The notes: generated by a model from the sequence alone, not told the origin. DNA of 64,000 nt from Hemileia vastatrix (GCA_030280995.1 JASXTE010000017.1:6275001-6339000), one strand, 5' to 3'; shown: positions 1 to 11,919, counted from the first letter of the stretch. Made by a program: numbers and translations.

Positions 1-665
1 AATTGACTCAACTCAAATAAGCTTCTCAAATGAAATGGGAGTTCTTCACCGTTGGTTTTTAGGTCATGCTGATAAATTAAGACTTGGGAAGGATTCTCAT
101 AGCTCTCAAGAAATAATCAAAGTGAGAAAGCATAAATATAGAATAAAAAAAAGTATGAAAATCCCCTTTTTTTCAACCGTTTTTATTTATGACCTTTATT
201 TCAAATAACAAATATTCTTAGAATTCAGTTAACCAAACTAAACTTCTTAAACAACTTCCACATTGCGAAACTTATCACAACCTTTTCACAAACATCAAGT
301 GTTGCTCAGACACCGAAATTGATAATGATGGATCGTTAAGATGTATCTTAATGCAATGGAGGTCTGAAGATTTTTCTAAAGTTGCACAATATCTTGACCA
401 ACAACACTTTGATATTCGAGATACTTCAACCTACTCTGGAAGTGTGCTAAAGGACTTAGCCTTGTACAAAAGAATCAGTTTGGTTTCAACATTATCCCCT
501 AACCTTAATCCTTCTCATGTCCCCCGGGTTTTGCCGAATGACTGTTATTCTCCCTTATTTCTTGCATCTCTAAATCCTCATCAACTCAGACTTTTAAATC
601 CTCAAAATCCCATAAATTTACCTGCTCTCCTTGAAATTCTTTCTTCCTCTAATGTGAGTGATTGA
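1..665 (+). CDS. C-terminal part of an unrecognised fungal protein, two exons
   Basis: The reading frame is open from the window edge to 121. It resumes at 222 after a phase-0 intron (122-221, GTGAGA...CTTAG) and ends with TGA at 663-665. The visible part is about 190 residues with no motif I can assign. It starts with a segment around GVLHRWFLGHADKLRLG and ends with a block (LPNDCY..., LNPQNPINLPALLEIL) that resembles the C-termini of large hypothetical protein families expanded in rust fungi, as far as I can judge from memory. No nonsense codon interrupts this part. It is convergent with the SNF2 gene and the two 3' ends overlap by about 17 bp. The gene may belong to a DNA transposon ending near 3978, but that is inference. 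The N-terminus lies outside the window. Confidence 0.5.
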
Positions 666-3077
666 CAAACTCCCTTAATAATAGGTTTGCACACTCATAC
701 TCCTCATTTCCACTGTTTGGGACACTTAGCCTTGAAAACAAAAACATAATTTTAATGATTACTATTATCATTAAAATTTATAGAAATGAAATTTGGCTTA
801 CATTGTTAGCTCCATTTTTTTCCTTTGAATCTTATACATGCTGAATTCTATACTTCCTTGTACAAAATAATTCAAAACATTTACTTCATTTTGCTGCCCC
901 ATTCTATACAGCCAATCAACAGCCTGCTGCTCAACTGCTGGATTCCAATTTGGCTCCTATTTCAACATTGAACGTATAAAAAATTTAATATTTTTGTTCT
1001 TAATATGAAATAAAAGACATTGAGCTCACCATTATATATACAGTTTGAGCACACCTGAGATCTATACACACTCCTGCAGCCTGAATTGTTCCAACCAAAA
1101 CTTGGCAATTTTTATTAAAATGGAATTCATGCATATTTTTGTCTCACTTTGTCCTGCTGAGTTCACCCGTAAGCTGGGTATACCTAATATTGTGGTCATC
1201 TAAAGCCATTTTTATTCTATTTTGAAATATTAGAAAATTGTTTTTAATAAGCCAACACAATTTTGTAAAACAATTCATTATAGAATCACTTACATATGCA
1301 AAAAGTCTGCAAAGTTGGAAAATATAACAGCTTTTGGAAAATTTATACCCCTTTCACCAGACAAAAAGTTTTTTAAGTGGCCTATAAGATGACAAATATT
1401 TGCAGAATGCTGCCAGGTGAAATCAAAAGTTGGAGTTTCATCCAGATTTTCATAGATTGGATGGTTTCAGAATTCTCTTAAAATCATCAGCTCTCTTAGA
1501 AACTCAGATGAGTCCCAAGGGATGTCAGTGCTTCTGGAGGGCCCATATTGCTCAGTGAATCCTTCTTGAAGCACATCAATTTTAGACCTCCATGGATCTG
1601 CTTATTGAACCAATATCCCCCTTTGAATCTTTTTTGGAAGAGACAAAATTGCATCCTTTGTTCTACGTAGGCTTATGACTTTCATTAAGTGATTGATTGA
1701 TTTAATAGAATTAGCCTTTCCTTTTTGTAAACCTGGAAAAAGGAAATTCTTCCATAACCAATCTTCTTGCCACTTTTCAATTCTAAGAAAAAATATGAGA
1801 CTTTGAAGGTCAGTGGGCCTGTTCTGAAGTGGAGTTCCAGTCAAGCATAGTTGGTGTTGGGATTCCAAGTCAAATATTGTTTGAGCCCTCTGCGAGTAAG
1901 GATTTTTAATGTAACTAAAAGAATATTTATAAAAATTGATTATAAAAATTAAGTTTTAAGTTTTAGATATAGAAATGGGCACTAACTGAGCTTCATCTAA
2001 AACAACTCTATACCAAAAAAGCTTTTGAGTCACTGGTATCTTTTTTTGGCTTTGATTTTTTGACATTGTTGGGCTAGCTGTTTCATAGGTCATTAAAACA
2101 ATAGCAGTGTCCTGTAGCTCATTGACGTTAGTATTTTGACAATCCTTCCCATAAAGAACCTTGAAAGGAAGCGCATTATCTTCAAAGTGCACACTTATTT
2201 CATTGATCCAATTCGATAGTGTTGCCAGGGGGCATATAATCAGTGTGGCTGAACTCCGATTAATACCTTCTTGATTTTCTGATACCTGGAATTGTCTTGC
2301 TTCACTTTGAGTTGCACTTATAAGAGAAAGAGTTGAAAGCGTCTTTCCCAAACCCATATCATCAGCAAGTATTGACCCATTTCCTTCAGGGGTTAATTGA
2401 TTGTTAGGAAATTGATCTTTATAGTCATTGAATTCAGTTCTAAGCCAATGGTTGTCCTGGTGCCTCCACATGATATCCAACTTTTCCTTTAACATTTGTT
2501 CATTGTTAATCATAAAATTTATTGCTTGAAGTTGATGTGTTTTGAGAACTGTTTTGATTCCTTGGATAAGTTGATCAGCTTTCCAATCTTGAGTACTCTG
2601 AGATATTTGGAAAGAGCCTTCAAAAATTACATGTGGGATATTAAAAAAGATAGTGGAGTCGTAGTTCAGGATCGGACATAAATTGATTTGAGCAGAAGAA
2701 AATGCTTCTTTAGCAAGACTGATTAGTGTACTTGAAGAAAAGAGGCATCCCCAAAGTTGATACTGATTACCAAAAACTGGAACCAAGTAAGCATGAAAAT
2801 AGAAAGGCTTCATAGGATTCAAGGCACTTCTTTGGTTTAAATGGTGAGATCCAGAGCCAATGTCACCCAATAGTGGTCCAATGTGCTGACTCTGCACTTG
2901 AGAAAGATTACCGACAAGGGTTGGTTTTCTTTCTTCAAATAGTCCAAAAATATGAACATTCAAATGGCCTCGCTGTAAAATCATGAGGGTTGGTGAGTTT
3001 TGAAATCTTGAAATTACATTCATATAAATTTGATAAATCGTTATTGAGAACTGTCCAACACATCTGAGACTTGACAT
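649..3077 (-). pseudogene. SNF2-family (RAD5/RAD16-like) helicase, decayed, five exons
   Basis: This is a DEAD-like ATPase of the SNF2 superfamily, a nuclear DNA translocase family. Proposed exons are 3077-1987, 1914-1294, 1216-1030, 956-802 and 730-649, separated by GT-AG introns of about 70-80 nt. Helicase motifs appear in order: ADDMGLGKT (motif I), LIICPLATLSNW (Ia), DEAH (II), LTGTPLQN (III), LRRTKD, an SNF2 C-lobe with GELSRT and QAAGVCIDL, and the RMGQ box equivalent to the usual YRIGQ (VI). The DEAH codons are split by the 1986-1915 intron, and reading through that intron gives a false DEAQ. Three in-frame stops lie in exons 2-3 (TAA 1604-1602, TGA 1469-1467, TGA 1146-1144), so this copy is probably dead. 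Regions before motif I are less conserved. A further 5' exon beyond 3077 is possible. It is convergent with the gene at 1-665. Confidence 0.8.
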
Positions 3078-3930
3078 ATTAAGTAAGAATAGTATCTGAA
3101 GATAGTGGTTGTTAAAAGATGAATTGAAGCAAAAAATGAATAATCAGTTTTGAATAAAATGACAAAATAACTTTTTAGCATATGCTATGCTAAGCTCATA
3201 ATTCTTTCACATGTATTATTATTATCTTTTTAATAAATATTGGAAGTAAATCAATGATAACTGAAATGAATAATATGGCTTAAAAATAAATCTTGAGCCT
3301 ATAGAGTAAATTTTGGTTTGTGGAGGAAGAAAAATTTTCTCAATAAAAATGTGCTTTATTGTTACATTATAATCAGAAAATAGAATAATTTCACTCTTAT
3401 TACACTTATTTATGTTTCTGTCTAATAGTAAAATGCTTTAGATGTCAGTTCAAAATCGAAATTGAAACTACTACCTAGAACGATGTCTTGATACTAACAT
3501 ACTTTTTGTAAGTCTTTGGAAAGACACTTATGGTGATCTCAATAATATTAAAATTGATTTGAATTGTATTTTTTATCAAATATCTATGTAGTCTAGTGTA
3601 ATAATTGAGATACTACAGTTTAACCTTCTGTTACCAACTTGGCAAGAAAATATATGTAGATATTCTTAGAATGAATATCAAATTTTGCTTTCCCCAAGAT
3701 GGGAAAGTGAATATTATGATATGTTAAGTGATATGTTCAAGCTTTGCTCAATATGTGCTCAGCTCAAAATCAAAGTAATCACCAAGCTCCAAGAAACCTG
3801 TGATTGATTTCTGTTGAACCTAGGTCTAACTTATTACCAAATCTTTTTCCAATTAATTTAAATCTGGTTTCATAATGAACTCCCAACAGCCTTCCAACAG
3901 CTTTCCAACCACTTCCCAACATTTTTAAAT
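3078..3930. other. AT-rich stretch without a recognisable gene
   Basis: Both strands are closed by frequent stops. I see no RNA gene, no transposon protein and no strong repeat until the hairpin terminus beginning at 3931. It could hold the promoter side of the helicase gene, which is transcribed leftward from about 3077. Confidence 0.5.
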
Positions 3931-3978
3931 GAGGGGTATTGCTAGCAATACCCCCCCCCCATTTTTTCTGTGATGGGT
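3931..3978. repeat. Hairpin-bearing terminus of a DNA element
   Basis: A perfect 22-bp palindrome (3933-3954: GGGGTATTGCT and its complement) is followed by a C-run and ends at a breakpoint in a Gypsy RT frame (GAT TAT AGA... from 3979). The TIRs at 11879 and 18099 have the same architecture: outer CACC-type end, G/C-run, then a palindrome around TTGCTAGCAA. I infer that this is the right end of a related DNA element whose other end lies left of the window, perhaps including the two genes at 1-3077. Confidence 0.5.
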
Positions 3979-4372
3979 GATTATAGAGCTCTAAATGTAT
4001 TCATTGTGGATGATATTAAACCTCTTCCAAGGATAGCTTCTATCCATGCTACCTTACAAGGAGCAAAATATATTTCATGTCTGTATGGAAACAAAGGTTA
4101 CCACCAGATCCCTGTGGATTAGAATTCTCAGAGTTACTAACTTATAAAAACACATGTGGGAATATATAAATATGTGAGAATGCCTTTTGGACAAAATAAT
4201 GCACCTTCAGTCTTCTGAAAATTGAAGGATAGTGTTTTTCATCTGGAAATGGTTGAATGATGGCTCTTAGTGTATATTTATGACATCATAGTGTTTTCCA
4301 AAAAATATGATGAAGATTTTTATCCCCTGAGAAGAGCATTTCAAAAATAGATGAAATCAATAGGGGGTATCA
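3979..4372 (+). pseudogene. Ty3/Gypsy reverse transcriptase fragment
   Basis: Only the palm part of a Ty3/Gypsy RT remains: DYRALN, a block like DDIKPLPRI, GYHQIPVD, RMPFG.NNAP, and VYIYD in place of VYIDD. Several stops and the altered catalytic Asp show that it is dead. It is cut on the left by the hairpin terminus at 3978 and on the right by the Harbinger-like end at 4373. No LTR, gag or integrase from this copy is in the window. Confidence 0.8.
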
Positions 4373-4545
4373 ATGTTCTGGGATCCATAATTATGGATCA
4401 GGGATTTTTTTTCTGGGATTGGACATTATTAATTGCAGATAATTCTTATCCACTAGGCCTGGAGCTAGTGGATAAGTAATCCATGATAATGCATTATCGC
4501 ACCTCTTATACCCCAATTTCTGTTCCTAATTCCTGATCCCAAAGT
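4373..4545. repeat. Terminal hairpin region of H-1
   Basis: Two imperfect arms (about 4380-4440 and 4490-4545, sharing GGATCAGG.ATT) surround a perfect stem at 4445-4476: CTTATCCACTAG, an 8-nt loop, then CTAGTGGATAAG. It could be a stand-alone MITE rather than the H-1 end. The similarity of its first bases to the H-2 terminus favours H-1. Confidence 0.5.
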
Positions 4546-4609
4546 CATCACATCCATGATTGATTTGTAAGAATGTCATATTACATATACTTGTAGATGC
4601 CATTATTAT

Positions 4610-4953
4610 GTGTCTTTTCACTCTATTCTACTTAATTATGGTGGAAAACACATAACATTTTCTCTATCTACACCCCCCACCTGCTCATTTGGTGGTGAAC
4701 TCCCACTTACCGCATGTCACCTAAACCTTCTACCAACACTAATGAAGCACCTCTCTACTAGGATGCAACTTTGCTCAGCTATGAATTTTATCACTTTAGT
4801 TTTAGCCACTGACTCTGATTATGACTCTGTTTTGGAAGACACTTTAGCTTATATTTCTTCTCTTTCCAAAAAGTGTTACATCATCCCAAGGGGGCCAAAT
4901 CTTTATCATGATCCCAGATATAATTTTGCCTCAATTCTTGAAATTCCTCATTA
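4610..4953 (+). pseudogene. H-1 transposase, N-terminal fragment
   Basis: The fragment's second half (LVLATDSDYDSVLEDTL, CYIIPRGPNLYHDPRYN) aligns by eye with the N-terminal part of the better preserved H-2 transposase (ALELLLDSD, LEEDFVFL, RYLLPRRPQ, HTPKYHIQTLL). The frame runs into the H-2 terminus at ILEIPH, after TTA. The next residues expected in this family appear at 37268 (YLNFTQIFQ...), so the two pieces are probably one gene split by H-2. The first 60 or so residues are not recognisable. It has no catalytic residues of its own. Confidence 0.6.
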
Positions 4954-5160
4954 GGGGTTGTAAGTTCTGGCAAATCCACACTTACAAATCCGCACTTAAA
5001 TTTGACCAAATCCGCACTTAAATAAGTGCAAATTTCCAAAACACACTAGTCCCAATACTGGTGGATTTCAAAATGAAATAAGGCACTTATTTCACTCAAA
5101 TCTGCACTTTCTCAACCAAAAGTGCTGATTTCACCATCAAGTCCCATTTCACTGATTTGT
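4954..5160. repeat. Left terminal region of H-2 with subterminal AAATCCGCACTTA repeats
   Basis: After the terminal GGGGTTGTAAGTTCTGGC the word AAATCC(A/G)CACTTA recurs at about 4974, 4987 and 5008. A divergent AAATCTGCACTTT lies near 5098, and complementary AAGTGC words are mixed in. The right end at 37130-37267 has the same words in inverse. Subterminal repeats of this type usually serve as transposase binding sites. Confidence 0.6.
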
Positions 5161-5260
5161 CAGAATCATCCAATTCATACAAAGCACTCCACAGCATAAC
5201 ACTTCATAACTCAAAACATCATACATCATTTACATTTTTGTATCATATCATTTAAGAGTC

Positions 5261-5890
5261 ATGCCTTCCTCACTTTCAAATCGTGATAAATTACATAAAG
5301 CAATGACTTTCATGGCTCTTGAACTGCTCTTGGACTCTGATTGCATCTAGAAGAAGATTTTGTCTTTTTATCAAAAATGGCCATGAAACGTTACCTTCTT
5401 CCCAGAAGGCCTCAAGTACTTCATACCCCCAAGTACCACATCCAAACACTTCTTAAACTATCTACACCCAGTTTTAGACAGCTGTTAAGGACTTCTCAGG
5501 AATGTTTCATTAAATTGCTTGAGCTTATTCAGGATCATCCCATATTTCACAATAATTCTCAAAAAGAACAACAACATCCTTCAATTCAATTGGCCATCAC
5601 ACTATGTCATTTGGGTTCAAATGGTAATGGAGCCGCTTTGAAACGTTTAGAAAATGTCTTTGATTTAGGGTATGGTTCAGTTAACACTTATACCAAAAAA
5701 TTTATCACTGCCATCAACTCCATGTAATCTCAACTTCTCACCTGGCCAACAAAAGAAGAGCGACTTGAATCATCTCAGGTTATGCAAGCAGAGAAATTCC
5801 CAGGATGTATTGGTTTTGTTGATGGTACTGCTATTCCTTTGAGCCAGAAACCTGCTCAAGGTGGAAACAATTACTTTCACATTCTCGTCA
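5261..5890 (+). pseudogene. H-2 transposase (PIF/Harbinger, DDE_Tnp_4 type), truncated
   Basis: The nuclease of a PIF/Harbinger cut-and-paste element. A Met at 5261 starts MPSSLSNRDKLHKAMTFMA. A frameshift near 5335-5341 leads into the long frame, and a TAA at 5725-5727 interrupts it. Visible landmarks are a helix-turn-helix-like part (QLAITLCHLGSNGNGA, LGYGSVNTYTKKF, LTWP) and the first catalytic block GFVDGTAIPLSQ, whose Asp is the first D of the DDE triad. After about 5880 the frame runs into repeat sequence, so the C-terminal two thirds of the catalytic domain are missing. H-1 shows what the rest looks like (HDSS and FADSA blocks at 52142-52408). Confidence 0.75.
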
Positions 5891-6090
5891 AAAATTTTCA
5901 CCAAAATATTTACAAGTTGAAAAATTCTATATCTGTTTTAAAAAATTTGCAATACTCTCCCCTGCATTTTTTTGAAGCAAGGGGTGATTATCACCAAAAT
6001 TTTTCTAAGTCATCAATTTCACATGTCAGATTTGAAAATTTGGAAATACCCCCCCTTCATTTTATTGAAGTAAGTGGTGGAAGTCATCTA
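5885..6090 (+). repeat. Imperfect tandem duplication of about 97 bp
   Basis: Two diverged units begin near 5897 and 5992 with (T)CACCAAAATTTT and end with a CCCC...TTGAAG.AAG.GG hairpin-like block followed by TGATTAT or GGAAGTCAT. They replace the transposase C-terminus. From here to 6280 nothing else is recognisable. Confidence 0.5.
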
Positions 6091-6285
6091 AATTTAATAT
6101 AATTATGTAAATTATTAAATAAATATCTAATATATATCACTTTCCCTAGTTTAAAGTAATGACCATCCCTCAAGCCAAAATGCAGACCAAGTCTAGAAAC
6201 GAAAGTTTGGGACTTTCCACAGGTATAGGCTAGAGGAACCCCATGAAACAAATAAATGTTATCATGATTACCATTTATACAACAC

Positions 6286-7042
6286 TGTCACGCTCCACGT
6301 GACACTCAAGGCAAAAGCAGCTCATTAAATCAATAATATCGAGTTCTAAATCTATACTCAAAGCACAGAAAGCAATTCTCCATAGCAACTGCGATTCCCC
6401 TTTGTGTACTTACTGTTCAACTGCGCTAGCCTAAACTCTAAATCTAAATTAGTCAATCTCTCAATAGTGTGCCTTAGTCTCAATTTCAATAAGCGACGCA
6501 CAGCGCTATGATCAACGTAGTAGTACATTAGTAGTTTTCATTAAAAGTTTGTTAATTAATTAAAAGGGGTAAATTGAGCATGGACAGATATTAGAAAAGA
6601 GGGTCTAAGTGTATGTTAGTAATGGTCTGTGGTATGGGAATGGTGCGATGAGAGGGAGGTCAATGCGAGGAGGAATAAAGGATATAAAAGGGTTGGGTAT
6701 TTGGTTCGATATTCCTTAGATTTAAATTATAAAATGTATTTACATTTAATAGTGGTAAAATCTTTAAGTTAAATCATTGTTATTGTATCTTTCTTTTATT
6801 TTCTCAATACTCATTTCTAAATCCTAAATCTTTGATTGTTGAGTTTCCAACCCTTCGTGAGATCTTAATAATTCCTATTACCTTTGAAACTATATTATAA
6901 TTCTTCTCTAACATACCTCGAACCTGTAGCTCTTACTTCGAGTGAACTTCGAATCATTCCTCTGTGCTTCGAAGAAGTTTCTAAATCCCTCATCTCACTT
7001 TCAGGAACATCCTCGACCTTGTGCGTAGGTCGTCCGGTAACA
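6286..7042 (+). repeat. Gypsy-A 5' LTR
   Basis: 757 bp, beginning TGTCACGC and ending GGTAACA (GGTGACA in another copy, giving matched TGTCAC/GTGACA ends). It is repeated at 31920-32517 (partial) and 33124-33898. Of these, 31920-32517 is the closer match and probably the true partner. GATATAAAAGG at 6679-6689 is a possible TATA element. Confidence 0.85.
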
Positions 7043-7114
7043 GTATAATTTAATTCTCTGTAGTTCTCATTCTTTGCACTACTACGTCCTTTTAGGTGTT
7101 TTTGAAATTTTAAA

Positions 7115-8302
7115 ATGGCACCTGTTCAACGCACTCCTCCTATGGGCGCTACTACTAGAGCTCGCGCTAGGGGCAGGCCAACAGCCACAAGGTCTGTTTC
7201 CTGCACTCACTCTTTGAAACCACTCAACCTTAAGGAACGGCAACATTCAGTTCAATCTGTAGAAGACATCCCACAAGATTTTGAGGATTCTAGTGATGAA
7301 GAAGAAGGAGAGGATAAAATGCACGAGGAACCATCTGCCCCTGCCAATCACCCTTTTGGTCAATACTCAGAACCTGGACCATCTAACTCTCTGGATGATT
7401 TCATGAGACTTTTCATGAAAACCCTTTCAAATCCAACGTCTCCAGAGGGATCTAAGTTCAAAACTCTTTCTATGAAATCTCCTGACAAATTCGACGGAGA
7501 TCACCCCAACAGATTGCGACCCTTCTTGCAAACCTGCAAGCTACTGTTCCATAATGACCCTCGAACCTTTAATAGCGACCGATCAAATGTTGTTTACGCT
7601 TCTTCATTCCTAGCCGGGAAAGCAGAAAGATGGTTTGAACCTTATCTGCTCATGCTTTCTTCGACAGAAACCCACTTACTTATTAATAATTGGGAAAAAT
7701 TCAAAGACCAACTTTTTACGTTGTTTGGGGACCCTAATGAAACTGACAACGCAGAAATTGAACTTGATTTTCTTCGCATGAGTGATAATGGTAAAGCCTC
7801 TGAATATATCTCGAACTTCAGAGCACTTCAAACTCGAGTAGGTTGGAATGATGCTGCCCTTAAGTATCATTTCAAGAAAGGACTTTCTTCAAGGATTCTG
7901 GATCAATTAAATCTTCACGGTCAAAAGATGACTACTTTAACAGATTTAATGGATTGAACCCTCCAACTTGACGGTGTTTATCAAGGACAATTTCAACATT
8001 GTCGATACGCCAACAAATCTCAAGGCCTAAACTTCAAATTGGGATCTTCTTCACACCCACAACCAAATCAATCCTCCTTGACTCAATCCAAACCCAATAA
8101 GGGAAAGGATAAACCTCGACGAAAAGGCTCGACTCCAGGCAATATCAGCAAAGTACTGGATCCTAAAGGGGAACTTAAAGAAGCTGGGAGGAAGAGACGA
8201 GCAGATAATGGGTTATGTATGTATTGTGGGGGTAAGCACAAGTTGGAAGACTGTGTAAAGTTGAAAGAAAGAGAAGGTACTATTTCGAAGTCAAAAAACT
8301 AG
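7115..8302 (+). pseudogene. gag: Gypsy-A gag
   Basis: Capsid/nucleocapsid polyprotein of a chromodomain Ty3/Gypsy element. The frame starts MAPVQRTPPMG at 7115, has an acidic stretch (DSSDEEEGED) near residue 60, the retrotransposon gag core (FDGDHPNRLRPFLQTC, AERWFEPYL, FLRMSDNGKASEYISNF) and a zinc-knuckle-like CMYCGGKHKLEDC near the C-terminus. A TGA at 7955-7957 interrupts it; the same frame continues to TAG at 8300-8302. That TGA sits where CGA (Arg) would be natural, fitting deamination decay. The knuckle spacing CX2CX3HX4C is one residue shorter than the usual CX2CX4HX4C. Confidence 0.8.
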
Positions 8303-8399
8303 TAGATAGTTTACTTGTGTGCAAAGCAAACTATCTTATCTCTCCCAGTGCACAGAACCTCCATTTCTGAAGGACTGGAGTTGCCTTAAATCACTTGAA

Positions 8400-11300
8400 A
8401 TTCATTCTTTTCAAGGAGGATACCCCCTTCAGTTGTCTTATAGACTCTGGAGCTTCAATTTCTTTTGTCATTTTATCATTTCCCAAGAAGTGACAGCTGA
8501 AATTTACAGATATTGATAGAACTCCAATTTATTTGGTCAAATCAAAGGAACCCAAATATTGGTTCAGTAAGAGAGTTTTATGGATTTTCAACTTTCCGAA
8601 CTTTCCCCCCTTCGAGTGGGAATTATCAGTCTTGGACGCCCCAAGGATGGAAGATACCATTCTTGGCCATGACTTTTTAACGCATTGGAATCCCAAAATT
8701 GATTGGACTAAGGGATTGATCACCCCACGCTCTAAGTATATTTCTGATTCTTCAATGCAGGTCAATAGGGAGTTAAACAACCCGCCTGACAACGTCCTGC
8801 TAGAGGACAAATCTCTGCCAGATGACTTGCAAGCATCTGATCTTTCTCTAAATGAACAATTGGCTAACCCTTCTAGCTCGATGACTTCACTCAAAGAGGA
8901 TTTAAATTGCCTCGAAGTAATTGAATTCTGCTCTCTCAATTCAGGTATCCCCTTGACAGATTCTCTCGAAGATGAAGAGGACAACCAAATCAACTTTGAA
9001 GCCATTAAATCAACTCCACCTGAAATCTACACAATTTCCTTGTTGTTTTCTCAATCCGCAAGGCCGATAAGTTACCACCTCATCGACCCTACGACCATCA
9101 AATAGAGTTAATAGGTCCAGTACCTCTGGCAGGTCCTGTCTATTCTTTGTCAAAGGACGAATCACAAGTTCTTCAAGACTAAATTGCAGAGAATGTAGCC
9201 AAAGGTTTCATCAGAGCCAGTAAATCTCCAACCGGCTCCCCTGTCCTCTTTGTAAAAAAGAAGGACGGTAGTCTTAGGTTGTGTGTTGACTATAGAAAGC
9301 TCAACACAGTCACTAAGAAGAATGCATATCCTGTTCCTCCTATGTCATTACTTCATACCTTTTTAAATGGTGCTAATTTCTTTTCTAAAATTGATCTTAG
9401 AGGCGCTTACAATCTGATTCGCATTGCAGAAGGTCATGAACCACTGACTGCAATGCGCACTAGATTTGGTAGTTTTGAATATTTAGTTATGCCTTTTGGA
9501 TTGTGTAATGCACCTTCAACTTTTCAAACTTTTGTTAATGACATCTTTCAAGATGTTGTTGAACAATTTGTAGTCGTCTATATAGATGATATTTTAATAT
9601 TCTCGAAAACACTAGATGAACACATTCATCATGTTTGACAGGTCCTAAATCGTCTTCGAGATCATGGTCTCTACGCCAAGCATAATAAATGTGAATTCCA
9701 CCTCAAATCAATTGATTTTTTGGGTTTTACGTTGTCCACTGACGGTTTAGTCATGGATGACAAAAAAGTCCAGAAAATCCTGGAGTGGCCTGAGCCCAAA
9801 ACCATTAAATCGCTCCAAGGATTTTTGGGGTTTGCAAACTTCTATAGAAGATTTATTAAAGATTACTCTAAAACCATTTCCAATCTTACTTCTCTTCTTA
9901 GAAAAGACATTCCTTTTGTTTTTACTCCTACAGCACGAAAGGAATTTGAAGCACTAAAAACGGTGTTCACCACAGCCCCAATTCTTCGACATTTTGATCC
10001 TTCTGCTTCGACAATAGTTGAGACAGATGCGAGCGATTATGCTATTGCAGGGGTCATCTCCCTATTAAATCCTGAAACAAATTTGTTTCATCCTGTTGCT
10101 TTTGAGTCACGCAAACTCATAGCCGCAGAATTAAATTATGAAATTCATGTGAAAGAACCTTTAGCTATTATCCATTGTCTTAAAAAATGGCGTTCTTTTC
10201 TTCTCAGCCGAGATAGTCCTTTTCAAATTTTAACAGATCATAATGCTTTAAAATACTTCATGTCTTTCAAAGTGTTAACCAGGCGTCAAGCCAGGTGGGC
10301 TGAATTTTTATCTGAATTTCACTTCTCTATTTCCTATCGCCCAGGTAAAAACTGCATTGTCCCAGATATCTTGTCACATCGGGACGACGTTTACCCACAG
10401 CGGGGGGATGCATTTGCTGACAAGAACCCAGCAAATGTGCAATCAATTTTCAACGAATCAATGTTAACGACTCATCAACTTAATTCGATGACAGTTCAAT
10501 CTTTTCGAAATCCACTATCCAACATCCTCGAAGCCCAGTCAAAGGACGATTATTGTTTAGGGTTAAAAGACAAAATACTCTCGAAGCAAGGGGCCAAAAG
10601 ATTCAGTATTGAATCAGGTAGAGTAGTCATACCCGACAAAAATGCGATAAAATTATGGATTTTCAACAGTTGACATGATTCTCCATTAGCTGGTCATTTT
10701 GGTGTTGATAAAACCTACCACTTAATAGCGAGGGATTTCTTCTGGCCAGGTATGACCAGGGAAATCAAGGCCTATATAAAAACTTGTTACGAATGTAATA
10801 GGAATGAGGCTCCCCGTCACCGGAAGCATGGGTTGCTTCAACCACTTCCTATTCCCTCTAAACCTTGGGAATCTTTATCGATGGATTTCATTTCTCAACT
10901 TCCTTTTTCTAATGATTTTGATGCTATATTAGTAATAGTAGATAGATTTTCAAAAATGTCTATTTTCATTAAAACCACTACTACTGCTACAGCAGAAGAT
11001 TTGTCAAAATTGTTTCTAGAATATGTATTTTCCAAACACGGCTTACCAAATGATATTATTTCAGATAGAGGCTCATTGTTTGTATCCACATTCTGGACCC
11101 AACTGTGTCGACAACTCAATATCACGAGGAACCTCTCCACGGCCTATCACCCTGAAACTGACGGTCAAACAGAAAGAGTTAACCAAATCCTTGAACAATA
11201 TCTTCGAATGTATGTTAGTTACCAACAAGACGATTGGACCACATGGTTACCATTGGCCGAATTTGCTTATAATAACTCGACTCATTCTTCGACATGACAA

Positions 11301-11878
11301 TCTCCCTTTGAAACCATTTATGGACGACATCCTCGATTCAACTCAATCCATGTAGGAACTAATCATCCTGCGGAACATTATCTCCGAACTATATCACGAC
11401 TCCAAGAAGAACCTAAAACAAATTTGGAATCAGCAATTCAAAGATACAAGGAACAGGCCGACAAACATCGACAATCTGCTCCTTCCTTTAAACCAGGCGA
11501 CAAAGTATGGCTCGACGCACGAAACATTTGAACAACACGACCATCAAAGAAACTGGCTGAAAAGCACTTGGGACCATTCGAAATCGACTCTGAAGTCTCT
11601 AAAACTGCATTTCGACTCAAGTTACCTCCTAAATGGCAGGCGATTCACCCTGTTTTCCATGTATCTCTCCTGGAACTGGCTCGAGAAATATACCCGGGCA
11701 AGAACCAACCCCCTCCGGAACCGGTCGAAGTAGAAGATCATCTAGAGTGGGAAGTAAGTCGTATCCTTGATTCAACAATGCGCAAGGGGAAACTTCAATA
11801 CCTCGTGGTATGGGAAGGCTTCCTCAATGACTCAGACAAAACATCCTGGGAACCAGCCATCAATGTTTCTAACGCCCC
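8400..11878 (+). pseudogene. pol: Gypsy-A pol: protease, RT, RNase H, integrase, chromodomain start
   Basis: Reverse transcription and integration enzymes. The protease shows DSGAS at 8443 and ends LGHDFLTHWNP; a TGA near 8490 interrupts it. A frameshift near 9055 leads into RT ([37 protein letters not shown] near 9580), RNase H (ETDASDYAIAG, TDHNALKYF) and integrase (CYECNRNEAP, SMDFISQLP, ISDRGSLF, AYHPETDGQTERVNQ). The C-terminal part (HPVFHVSLL, EVEDHLEWEV, YLVVWEGF...SWEP) is a chromodomain, the part that often directs integration to heterochromatin. RT to chromodomain is one frame with TGA stops at 9636, 10671, 11295 and 11529. The frame is cut at 11878 and resumes at 18100. Confidence 0.85.
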
Positions 11879-11919
11879 CACCACGGGAAATCTGGGGGTG
11901 AACTGCTAGCAGTTCCCTC
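11879..11919 (+). repeat. Left terminal inverted repeat
   Basis: Starts CACCACGGGAAATCT, then a G-run and the palindrome GAACTGCTAGCAGTTC. It pairs with 18059-18099 with only a few mismatches. Confidence 0.75.
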
